From assembly GCF_004135735.1 (NCBI RefSeq), contig NZ_CP012670.1, positions 6,340,501 through 6,404,500 on the forward strand: DNA of 64,000 nt, written 5' to 3'. The stretch is from Sorangium cellulosum. Lineage in GTDB: Bacteria > Myxococcota_A > Polyangia > Polyangiales > Polyangiaceae. How positions within the stretch are numbered: the first letter of the stretch is position 1; each line of letters opens with the position of its first letter. The translations under genes and the position numbers were made by a program. Of the stretch, positions 17,520-25,311 are shown one piece after another. Under the pieces are notes generated by a model. It was not told the DNA's origin. It saw nothing but the letters and a program-made list of their open reading frames with translations, and searched no databases.

Positions 17520-18390
17520 GGGGGTCGGAGCGGTGCGAGGGCTTTCTGCCGAGCAGGCCTGCGTTGCTTCGTTGCTCTCGGCGGCAGCCAGACCGCGCCG
17601 CAGATCACGGTCGCGCTCAGCCGCGGGTACGTCTTCGACGTGCTCGCGCTGCCGGGTTCGCTGCCCCTCGGCCGGAGACGGTCAGCTCCGTCGAGCACGG
17701 CGGTCGGTGGCCGTGGTGGGATCGCGGCGCTCGGCCGTCAGCGCGCGGTCGCAGCGCCTGCCCACGGCGCCGCCTGGGTCGCGCTCGCAGGCGACGTCGA
17801 GTTGCCATGGGCAGGGTTGCCGGCGCGGCTCTAGCCAAGGTTGCATCCCCCGTCGTGGTCGACGATGACGAGCTCCTGCTGGGGCCATCAAGACTCGATC
17901 CGAAACGTCATCGTGCTACGCGCGTTAGATACTTGGGTGGAGAGCCGTCTACCGATCTCAATGAAGAGCTTGCGCGTCCTGATGGGCCGCCGGTCTGCGT
18001 GGCGCTCCCACCGACCCCAGGCGGCCTGCTGAGCCTCTGTCGGATCTGCGCTTCCGTGGTCGAGCGAGGGCGCGCGCTGTTCGTCGTCGATCTCAGCCCG
18101 GACGCCGCCGGAGCATTTCCGCAAGGGCCCGGCCCAGGCAGGGCCATCTCCCTCGATGTCGCGGATGCTCTGCGACGCAAGCCGCCTGTGGTCCCATGGT
18201 CGAAGCTCGAGACGGCCCTCGCGGCCACGCTCTGGAAATTGTGGTGCCGCCGCTCACCCGTCGCCTTTTCCAGGTTCTGCGCATCCGGGAGCATGTTCCA
18301 CCCGCAGCGGGCCAACCTTGGGCGTTATCATGCCGGACTCTTTCCCCGACGGGCAGGCCATGGGCTCTTGCGAAAGCACGAGCGCCGTTC
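17520..18390 (+). pseudogene. Decayed DUF1835-like gene
   Basis: Protein-like sequence is split between two frames. One frame around 17550-17650 reads GGSQTAPQITVALSRGYVFD followed by VLALPGSLPLG. A second frame, from about 17807, reads VVVDDDELLLGPSRLDP, then GGLLSLCRICASVVERGRAL and LWKLWCRRSPVAFSRFCASG. The LGP strand end, the LCRIC/VVDL core and the final LW-x-SP segment resemble DUF1835-type proteins of unknown function. The second frame has no stop of its own and runs through the following gene, so the natural 3' end is missing. Base composition is visibly less GC-rich than around it. I regard it as a frameshifted, 3'-truncated remnant; the family assignment is tentative. Confidence 0.42.
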
Positions 18391-18428
18391 AGCTCGCCGG
18401 GCTACCCTCGCTCCACCACGGAGGTACC

Positions 18429-19385
18429 ATGCATCATCTCCGCCCGGTGAGCACCGTATCGACCTTCGTCCTGCTCGCCGCGGTCACGTCCTGCGCGTCG
18501 GGGTGCGGCGCGAGCGAGGGGCCGGACGGCTCCGGAAAGGCGGCTGCGGTCACGACGTTCGAGGCGACGGCAGGCCCGTGGACCCTCGATCCGGGAGGCG
18601 AGAAGACGGAGTGTCTCGTCTTCCGGCTGGACAACCCCGAGGGGGCCTTCATCCGGCGCCTCCGCGGGTGGCTCGGCGATGGCTCTCATCACATGACGCT
18701 TTACAAGTCGGTCGATGCGGTCGAGCGGCGCGAGCCGTTCCCGTGCGCGGCGTTCGAGAGCTCGTTCAGGGGCGACCGGCCGATCTTCATCGCCCAGCAG
18801 CGGCAGACGGAGCTGTCGTTCCCGCACGACGAGGAGGGCACGCCGATCGGGTTCAGGATCGAGCCCCGCCAGATGGTGCGGATCGAGATGCACTACGTCA
18901 ACATGTCGCCCGAGCCGGCCAGCGTCGAGAGCCGGATCCTCCTCGAGACCGTGCCGCTCTCGACGAAGGTGGTCGAGACCGACATCGCGTTCTGGACCAC
19001 GTTCGACATCGAGATTCCGCCCAGCTCGGCCCACGCGACCGAGGTGAAGTTCACCCGAGGCCTCGAGGGCTCGCGGTCGTTCGCGCTCACCACGCACCAG
19101 CACCACCTGGCGACGAGGATGCGCGTCTGGCACGCGGACAGCGCGAGCGACGCGGAGGGGCGGCTCGTCGCGAACAGCACCGACTGGGCGAATCCTCCGC
19201 TCGAGATCTTCGATCCTCCGCTCGTGTTCGGGGATGGAGGCAAGACAGGGCTCGCGTTCCAGTGCGAGTGGACGAACCCGACGCCCCGCACGGTGACGGT
19301 CGGTGAGAGCGTCGAGGACGAGATGTGCCTTTTATGGCACTACTACTATCCGTCGAGGGGGTTTCACTACGTCGTGGTGCCCTGA
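18429..19385 (+). CDS. Copper type II, PHM-like monooxygenase lipoprotein
   Basis: A 318-aa protein with an ATG after a strong GGAGG and a lipobox SCASGC (Cys26). It carries the complete ligand set of the peptidylglycine alpha-hydroxylating monooxygenase fold: GSHHM (His87, His88) and MHYVN (His155) for the first copper, and HQHH (His223, His225) and VEDEMC (Met299) for the second. The C-terminal LLWHYYYPSRGFHY segment is typical of the bacterial relatives. The fold hydroxylates unactivated C-H bonds using two separate copper ions and ascorbate; the bacterial substrate is unknown. The protein should sit in the periplasm or on the outer membrane. It is on the strand opposite the flanking paralogues and looks like part of an inserted segment. 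Confidence 0.78.
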   Translation: MHHLRPVSTVSTFVLLAAVTSCASGCGASEGPDGSGKAAAVTTFEATAGPWTLDPGGEKTECLVFRLDNPEGAFIRRLRGWLGDGSHHMTLYKSVDAVERREPFPCAAFESSFRGDRPIFIAQQRQTELSFPHDEEGTPIGFRIEPRQMVRIEMHYVNMSPEPASVESRILLETVPLSTKVVETDIAFWTTFDIEIPPSSAHATEVKFTRGLEGSRSFALTTHQHHLATRMRVWHADSASDAEGRLVANSTDWANPPLEIFDPPLVFGDGGKTGLAFQCEWTNPTPRTVTVGESVEDEMCLLWHYYYPSRGFHYVVVP

Positions 19386-19460
19386 GAGGAGAGAGCGCGA
19401 TCCGCATCAGGGCCGCCCCGAGGACGATCGCGTGTCCCCGGAATCCGTCTTCCGTCACCA

Positions 19461-19600
19461 CGTCGTCCCTCTCTCGTCGCCCTGTCGCCCCTCTTACGTC
19501 GTCCCTCTCCCGTCTTACGTCGTCCCTCTCCCGTCTCCCCTCTTACGTCGTCCCTCTCCCGTCTCCCCTCTTACGTCGTTCCTCTTCCCTCTTCCTCTTC
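19461..19600. repeat. Pyrimidine-rich imperfect tandem repeat
   Basis: Plus-strand sequence almost free of long purine runs, built from recurring TTACGTCGTCCCTCTCCCGTCT units with internal deletions. It is followed directly by the left arm of the 33-bp inverted repeat. Its complement resembles the GGGAGAC repeat on the other side of that inverted repeat, so the whole block is a loose purine/pyrimidine mirror. No gene is supported here. Confidence 0.7.
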
Positions 19601-19755
19601 GTGCGCGTGCGCGTGCGCGTGCGCGCTCATCCCCTGCACGTCTCTCGTCATCCTCTCCTGCCCCCGTCCGCGTATTCGTGACCGTGCGGGTGCTCAACGA
19701 GATCGCGTGCGAGGACGAGCACGGGATGAGCGCGCACGCGCACGCGCACGCGCAC
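19601..19755. repeat. 33-bp perfect inverted repeat with 89-bp loop
   Basis: The left arm at 19601-19633 (alternating GTGCGC units followed by GCTCATCCC) is the exact complement of the right arm at 19723-19755. Most of each arm is a GTGCGC/GCGCAC alternating tract with Z-DNA potential. It lies in the convergent gap between the copper monooxygenase gene and paralogue C. Confidence 0.85.
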
Positions 19756-19776
19756 GCGCACGAGGACGCAGAGGCC

Positions 19777-19979
19777 AGACGGGAGACGGAAGACGGAAGA
19801 CGGAAGACGGAAGACGGAAGACGGAAGACGGAAGACGGGAGACGGGAGACGGGAGACGGAAGACGGAAGACGGGAGACGGGAGACGGGAGACGGAAGACG
19901 GGAGACGGGAGACGGAAGACGGGAGACGGGAGACGGGAGACGGGAGACGGAAGACGGGAGACGGGAGACGGGAGACGGA
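19777..19979. repeat. Heptanucleotide (GGRAGAC) tandem repeat, about 28 copies
   Basis: An uninterrupted run of GGAAGAC and GGGAGAC heptamers on the plus strand. The two versions occur in blocks, as expected of slippage or unequal crossing-over. Because seven is not a multiple of three, the apparent long frames through it are artefacts with a 7-residue period. Purine-only runs between the C residues could form triplex or slipped structures. No promoter or gene is seen between here and the paralogue C stop. Confidence 0.9.
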
Positions 19980-20129
19980 GTGTGAGCGACGAGCGACGGC
20001 AGACGAAATGACATGACCAATGACGGACCACGCCGTCATTCACGCCCCCCTCGCCCATCAACGGCCCCCGCTCGCCCACCCGAGATCCCGCACCCGGCAG
20101 ACGGCTACGCTGCCCCACCGCCCCCACCG

Positions 20130-23100
20130 TCATCTCACGCGCGCATCGCTCCCATCCGCCCGAACGCCCAGCGTGCACGTGAGCCGCTGCATCATCCCCC
20201 TCGTCCTCAAGACCCCCTCCCCCGCCGGAGCGCTCTCCCCTCTGCCCTGCCCTCTCGGCGCGGTCCACCGCGCGACCAGCGCGGCCCTCTCGATGGCCTC
20301 CCCTCTCCACCGCGCGTCGCCGACCGCGACGTTCAACGCCTCGAGACACACCCTCTCCCTCCCCCACCGCACCCGCGCAATCCCCCTCTCCCCGGGCGAG
20401 ATCGCCGGCATCGCCCGCCGATCGAGGCGAAGGGCGCCCGCGGGGTCGAGCGCCACGACCGCGCGCCACGCGCCCTTCATGGCGCGGCAGCGCGCGTCGC
20501 TCGCCGCGGTCAGCGTCGCCCAGGGCGCGAGCGCGACCACCTCGCCCGGCGTGCCTCCTCCGGGGTCGAGCTGCGCCACGCCCGCGGTCTCGGGCGCCAC
20601 GCCGTCGAGCACCATCACGCCCTCCGCCCCGTCGTCCCCCAGCGCGAGCGCCATCCGCCGTCCTCGCAGCTCCTCGCGCTCGAGGCCGATGATGCGCGCA
20701 GGCCGCAGGGGCTCCGGCGTGTGCTCCTCGAGGGCCATGCGGCGCCGCCGCTCGCCGAGCACGAGCGCGCGCCCCGGACCGAGCAGCAGGCCGGACGCCC
20801 CGCCGAGCACGCCGTCCCCGGGGCCACGGCGCGGCTCGAACAACGGGAGCGCCCGCGCGCCCCCCGGGCCGAGCAGCAGCTCGCCCGCCTCGGTGAGCAC
20901 GAGCCACGCGACCTCGCCGCCCGCCGCGAGCAGCGGCACCGCGGCCGCACGCTGGGCGGCGCGAAAGCCTCGCAAGGTGAGATCGGTCGCGTCCAGCCGC
21001 ACGACCTCGCCGCGCAGGTCGAACGGGGGACGGAACAGCGCGCTGTGCGTCCGGATCGGCGCGATCGTCGCGTCGTCCCCCGCCGGCCTCGTGCCGCCCC
21101 CCGGCCGCATCGCTCCGCCCCCCGGCCGCATCGCGCCGCCCCCCGGCCGCATCGCGCCGGGCGGCGCCAGCGCCCCCGCCCGCAGCGCGCCGCGCGCGGG
21201 GGCCGCCGCGTCCGCGACGATCTCGATCGGCTCGCCATGGGGCGTGGACACGGACCACCGCTCCGCGCCCGGGCCAGCGTCGGGCTCGCCGCCCGGGAGC
21301 GGCCCCGGGAGGCCAACCGGCGCGCACGACAGCACCGGCAGATCGGCCGGCGACCCGGGCGACGCCGGCGGCGCCGGCGGCCGGTCGATTCCGGCCGGGC
21401 ACGCGGCGGCGGCCGCGCCCGGCGCGGCGTCGGGCCGGCTCGCCGCCCGCGGCCAGCAGCCGGCGGGCGGCCCGACAGCGACCGCGGGCGACGGCTCGCC
21501 CGCGCCCCAGCCGAGCCGCACCACGCCGGTCAGCGCGCAGCCGAGCGCCGAGCAGGCGCCGTGAAACGCCGACGGCGGCACCGGCGACCGCCCGGCCGCG
21601 CGCCACGTCCGGCCGTGATCGAGCGTCTCGTAGAGCTCCGCGCGCCGCGTGACGAGCAGGCCGTGGTCGCCGGTCACCACCATCCCCGCCGGATCGGGCG
21701 GCAGGGCGTGGGGCGTCACCGACCCGTCCCGCGCGACCGTGACGCCCAGGCTCGCCTGCCCCACGGGATCGGACCACTCGACCGACGAGACCCACCCGTC
21801 GACGCCCCCGTCGTCACGCGCGCGAAAGCGCCGGTCGACGAGCACCCCCGCGCCGTCCCGCGACGGCGGCGTCCAGTACCAGCCGGGGAGCGCACGGCCG
21901 AGCCGCACGATCCCCACGCCCCCCGCGTCGCGGCCCCGCGGCGCGCCGACCGGGGCCGGCAGCGCGCCGCGCTCGCCGCGCAGGAGCGCCACCGCGCTCC
22001 CGTCGCGGCGCGGCGCCCAGGCGACGAGCTCCTCGCCCTCGCCGACCGGGACCGCGCGCTCGACCCAAACGCCGGGGCCGCGCCGGACGCAGATCGTCGG
22101 GTGGACGACCGCCTCGCCGAAGCGACGGTCGCGCTCCTCGTCGCTGACCACCCGCTCCTCCGCGGCGCAGCCGCCGACGAAGCCGAGCGCGCCGCCGTCG
22201 TCGGCCACGAAGAACCCGTCGCCGCTGAAGGCGCGCTCCCTCCGCGGCGCCTCGCCGCGCTCGGAGCGCAGGACGTAGCCGCCGTGGCGCTCGGCGTCGT
22301 CCCACGCGCACAGGAAGAGCAGCCCGTCGTCCGCGCGCATCGGCGCGCAGCTCAGCCCGTCCGGGAGCCAGTCGGCGACGGGGCCCCGCGTCGCCCCGGT
22401 CCGCGCGTCGACCCGCGCGACGACCCCGCGCCGGAGCACGCCGAGCGCGGTCCCGTCCGGCAGGAGCGCGCCGGCGGAGACCGCCGCGGCGAGCGGCGTG
22501 ATCTCCGCGGTGGCCCACGCCTCCCGCCCGGGCGGCGCGCCCGCGAAGCGCAGCGCGAACGAGCCCGAAGGCGACCCCATCGCGCCGAGATCCCCGTCGG
22601 GGCGGCCCAGCCCGCCGTCCGGCAGGATGGCCACCCGCCCGAGCGCCGTGACGAGGGAGAGCGCGTCCGGTGCGACGCCGATGCCGCGCGGCGCGAGCCC
22701 GATCCGCCGGCCCACGTCGACCCACGTCCTGCCGCCGTCGGCCGTGGTGGCGGCGCGGCCGAAGACGTCGAGGCGCACCGCGCGCGCCGCGTCCAGGGCC
22801 GCGAGATCGTGGATGGCCGGCGTCCCGAGCGCCCGGCCGCGATCCTCGCCCGCGAGGAGCACCCGCGGCCCCTGGTCCGTGAAGATCACGACGCCCTCGA
22901 GGCCGTTGCGCGCCCCCCGCACGGCGCGGGCGCCGCCCCCGAGCGCCACCTCGGCGAGCGGCCCCGTGAAGTCGCGCGAGCGGAACGCGCGGCCCCGGGA
23001 CCAGTGCAGGAAGCCGCCGCCGAGGCGCGGCGCGATGGCGAGCGAGCCGACGAGGGGCTCGCCGGCGGCCCACAGCTCGGCCTCCCAGGCCGCCGCGACG

Positions 23101-23408
23101 ACGCGCCCGCCGGCGGCGAGCTCGAGCCGGGCGCCGCCCGCGACCACGCGCTCCGCCACGGCGGCGCCCGATCCGCCGTACGTCACCCGGAACGCGCCCT
23201 CCGCGGCCCCGTGGAAGTAGCGCGCCCCGGCCGGCGCCTCGCCCGCCTCGCCGGACGCAGGGGTCGCGCCCGCCGCGGCCGGCGCGCGCGCGGCCGGCGC
23301 GCGGGGGGCGTCGCGGCCCCCGGGGACCGGGACGGGCGCGCGCGCGCAGGCAGCCGCCGAGAGGGCCGTGAGCAGACCGAGGGCGCGCGCCAGCATCGAG
23401 GGACGCAT
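20130..23408 (-). CDS. Giant Asp-box lipoprotein, paralogue C
   Basis: About 1092 aa. The ATG at 23408 follows AGAGGA, and the signal sequence MLARALGLLTALSAAAC has a good lipobox. It shares the family order: RLGGGFLHWSRGRAFRSRDF block, ADGGRTW Asp-box-like turns (one near the N terminus and ETLDHGRTW centrally), CSALGC plus RLGWG, and C-terminal RVCLEALNVAV. A short repeated PGGGAMR linker appears as in its relatives. Probably an outer-membrane-anchored beta-propeller of unknown function. It lies on the same strand as paralogues A and B but is separated from them by 3.1 kb of unrelated DNA. Its promoter should lie in the 133-bp gap shared with mug. Confidence 0.7.
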   Translation of the reverse strand: MRPSMLARALGLLTALSAAACARAPVPVPGGRDAPRAPAARAPAAAGATPASGEAGEAPAGARYFHGAAEGAFRVTYGGSGAAVAERVVAGGARLELAAGGRVVAAAWEAELWAAGEPLVGSLAIAPRLGGGFLHWSRGRAFRSRDFTGPLAEVALGGGARAVRGARNGLEGVVIFTDQGPRVLLAGEDRGRALGTPAIHDLAALDAARAVRLDVFGRAATTADGGRTWVDVGRRIGLAPRGIGVAPDALSLVTALGRVAILPDGGLGRPDGDLGAMGSPSGSFALRFAGAPPGREAWATAEITPLAAAVSAGALLPDGTALGVLRRGVVARVDARTGATRGPVADWLPDGLSCAPMRADDGLLFLCAWDDAERHGGYVLRSERGEAPRRERAFSGDGFFVADDGGALGFVGGCAAEERVVSDEERDRRFGEAVVHPTICVRRGPGVWVERAVPVGEGEELVAWAPRRDGSAVALLRGERGALPAPVGAPRGRDAGGVGIVRLGRALPGWYWTPPSRDGAGVLVDRRFRARDDGGVDGWVSSVEWSDPVGQASLGVTVARDGSVTPHALPPDPAGMVVTGDHGLLVTRRAELYETLDHGRTWRAAGRSPVPPSAFHGACSALGCALTGVVRLGWGAGEPSPAVAVGPPAGCWPRAASRPDAAPGAAAAACPAGIDRPPAPPASPGSPADLPVLSCAPVGLPGPLPGGEPDAGPGAERWSVSTPHGEPIEIVADAAAPARGALRAGALAPPGAMRPGGGAMRPGGGAMRPGGGTRPAGDDATIAPIRTHSALFRPPFDLRGEVVRLDATDLTLRGFRAAQRAAAVPLLAAGGEVAWLVLTEAGELLLGPGGARALPLFEPRRGPGDGVLGGASGLLLGPGRALVLGERRRRMALEEHTPEPLRPARIIGLEREELRGRRMALALGDDGAEGVMVLDGVAPETAGVAQLDPGGGTPGEVVALAPWATLTAASDARCRAMKGAWRAVVALDPAGALRLDRRAMPAISPGERGIARVRWGRERVCLEALNVAVGDARWRGEAIERAALVARWTAPRGQGRGESAPAGEGVLRTRGMMQRLTCTLGVRADGSDARVR

Positions 23409-23541
23409 GACGGTATCCTCTGCGGCGACGCCGTAAAGAGAGCTGAACCACCCCCCGGGTCGCCGGACGCGAAAGGCGCCGCGCGCCGCGGTACGCTGCG
23501 GCCCGCCGCGCGCTGCGGCCCCTTCCCCTCCCGAGCAGCCT

Positions 23542-24120
23542 GTGCCCACCCCTCGCCGTCCCCGCCGCCCCACCCAGGAGGAGCTCCTCGCCGCCGCTGG
23601 CAAGACGGTGCCGGACATCATCGCCCCCGACCTCCGCGTGCTGTTCTGCGGCATCAACCCGGGCCTGTACTCGGCGGCCGTCGGGCATCACTTCGCCCGC
23701 CCCGGCAACCGGTTCTGGCCGGCATTGCACGCCGGCGGCTTCACCGATCGCGTGCTGTCACCGCACGAGGAGCGCGAGCTCTTGAGGCTGGGTTACGGGA
23801 TCACCAACGTGGTGGATCGCGCGACCGCCTCCGCGGACGAGCTGTCGACGGACGAGCTCGCCGCGGGCGGGCGGGCGCTCCAGGCCAAGGTGCGGCGTCA
23901 CCGACCCCGCTTCCTGGCCGTGCTCGGGATCGGCGCCTACCGGAGCGCCTTCGGGCGCCCCCGCGCCACGCCCGGCCCGCAGCCGGAAACGCTCGGCGAT
24001 ACCCGGATCTGGGTGCTGCCGAACCCGAGCGGGTTGAACGCCAATTACCAGCCGCGGCAGCTCGCGGCGATGTTCCGCTCGCTGCGCGACGCGGCCCTGT
24101 CCGCCCCCGCCCCGCCGTGA
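23542..24120 (+). CDS. mug: G/U mismatch-specific DNA glycosylase
   Basis: A 192-aa protein closely matching E. coli Mug. The catalytic motif is CGINPGLYSA, with the catalytic Asn, followed by GHHFARPGNRFWPALHAGGF. It also has the GITNVVDR and AGGRALQAKV blocks and the DNA-intercalating VLPNPSGLNANY loop. Mug excises uracil and ethenocytosine opposite guanine. The start is GTG at 23542; the N terminus has a 20-residue basic extension relative to E. coli. It is divergent from paralogue C. Confidence 0.92.
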   Translation: MPTPRRPRRPTQEELLAAAGKTVPDIIAPDLRVLFCGINPGLYSAAVGHHFARPGNRFWPALHAGGFTDRVLSPHEERELLRLGYGITNVVDRATASADELSTDELAAGGRALQAKVRRHRPRFLAVLGIGAYRSAFGRPRATPGPQPETLGDTRIWVLPNPSGLNANYQPRQLAAMFRSLRDAALSAPAPP

Positions 24121-24196
24121 TCGCCGGCCACGCCCCCGCGCCGAGGACCTGAATCAACCCAGCTCGTTCGATCGCGCTCAGGGCCCGAAGCCCGCC

Positions 24197-24543
24197 CCCC
24201 CAGCGGTCACCAACGTGGTCGTGGTCGTGAACGTGGTCGTGGTCGTGGTCGTCGACGACACAATCGTCAACGTGAACGTCCTGCCGAACCCTTGGTAGAC
24301 GATTGTCGCTGCCTTGCGATCATCGATGCATTCGAAGCCCTTGGCCTCGCCTCCGCCCAGGAGCTCGTGGAGTCGCGCGAGCGGCTGGAGACGACGGTCT
24401 CGATGCTCACCAAGATGGCACTGGCCGAGGCGAATCGTGGGAAAGGAGAGCGTGGACTTCCGGGTGACGTTCACGACCGAGCCGTTGACGACCACGACCA
24501 CGGCCACGACCACGACCACGACCACGTTGGTGGCCGCTGGGGC
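24197..24543. repeat. Palindromic element with 57-bp imperfect terminal inverted repeats
   Basis: Positions 24201-24257 and the complement of 24483-24539 match at 52 of 57 bases, and the match continues a few C/G pairs outward. The arms consist mainly of GTGGTC hexamers, so each arm read inward encodes poly-Val. The 225-bp centre has ordinary composition and no supported gene, although a frame from 24292 contains a helix-like peptide. It fills the convergent gap between mug and the 24577 gene. No target-site duplication or transposase is seen. Confidence 0.8.
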
Positions 24544-24576
24544 GGAGAGGGGCGGAAGGACTCAGGAAACCGCATC

Positions 24577-25083
24577 CTAATCCGGCAGCGCGCTCTCCTC
24601 CTCTTGCGGCACCTTCGCGCGCGCCCTGCGGGCCTCCTCCCGCAGCGAAGCGAGCCCGGGCGGCCCCTCGGGCGCGCGCGCGCTCCGGCCGCCCAGCGCG
24701 GCGAGCCAGGCCAGCGGCGAGTCGGCCGCGCGCTGCGCGACGAAGAGGACCCCGCGCGTCGTGTACTGCGCGCAGCCGTCCTCGCACACGGGCAGGACGA
24801 GGCGGAGCCCCCCGCCCACGCCTCGGCTCACGAGAGGGACCACGCGAGGCTCCCCCGCCTGGGGGAACACGACGATCTCGATCGCACGCTCGATCAGCGC
24901 CGCGAGGGTCGGCCCGGACGCCTCGGGCGGCTCCGGGAGCGGCAGGGGCGCGCGCTCCTCCGCGTCGACGCGGCCCGGGGGGAGGGCGAAGAGCCCTGCC
25001 CCGTCGGAGGCGCTCGCCGGCGAGGAGGGCAGCGCCCCGGCGAGCGCTCCGATCAGACAGGCCAACGTGAGTCCGAATCGCAT
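24577..25083 (-). CDS. Small exported protein of unknown function
   Basis: A 168-aa protein. The ATG at 25083 follows GAGGGAG and opens MRFGLTLACLIGALAGALP followed by SSPASA, a Sec signal peptide with an Ala-x-Ala cleavage site. The mature part has a Pro-rich start, a strand-rich core (IEIVVFPQAGEPRVVPLVSR), one CEDGC pair that could form a disulphide, and a basic then acidic C terminus. No family is recognised. It is divergent from the histidine kinase gene 228 bp away; that gap holds no obvious promoter box, and co-regulation is only a possibility. Confidence 0.68.
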   Translation of the reverse strand: MRFGLTLACLIGALAGALPSSPASASDGAGLFALPPGRVDAEERAPLPLPEPPEASGPTLAALIERAIEIVVFPQAGEPRVVPLVSRGVGGGLRLVLPVCEDGCAQYTTRGVLFVAQRAADSPLAWLAALGGRSARAPEGPPGLASLREEARRARAKVPQEEESALPD

Positions 25084-25311
25084 GCGTGGCTCCCTCGACG
25101 GCGGCTCCGGAGCCACGTCAGCAGGCCCCATGCCAGCCGCGGCCGCCGGTGGGCGCGGCGCGGGCTCGACCTCCAACAGCCACCCTCCGCGCGCCGCGCG
25201 TGACGGATCGCCACGGCGCGGCGGCCACAGGGGAGCTCGGTAGTCTGCTGCGGCCGCGCGGGCGCCGCTCCCCCTTGCCAGACGGCCGGGGCGCCGTTAA
25301 CCGTCTCCGGC

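Noticed and set aside
19515..20039. Ser/Arg/Leu/Pro repeat protein on the minus strand across the heptamer array
   Set aside because: Similar repeat peptides appear in all frames of a 7-bp repeat, and there is no ribosome site or non-repeat domain.
24178..24525. Poly-Val/poly-Thr peptide genes in the palindromic element
   Set aside because: They are translations of GTGGTC hexamer repeats on both strands; the centre has no recognisable domain.
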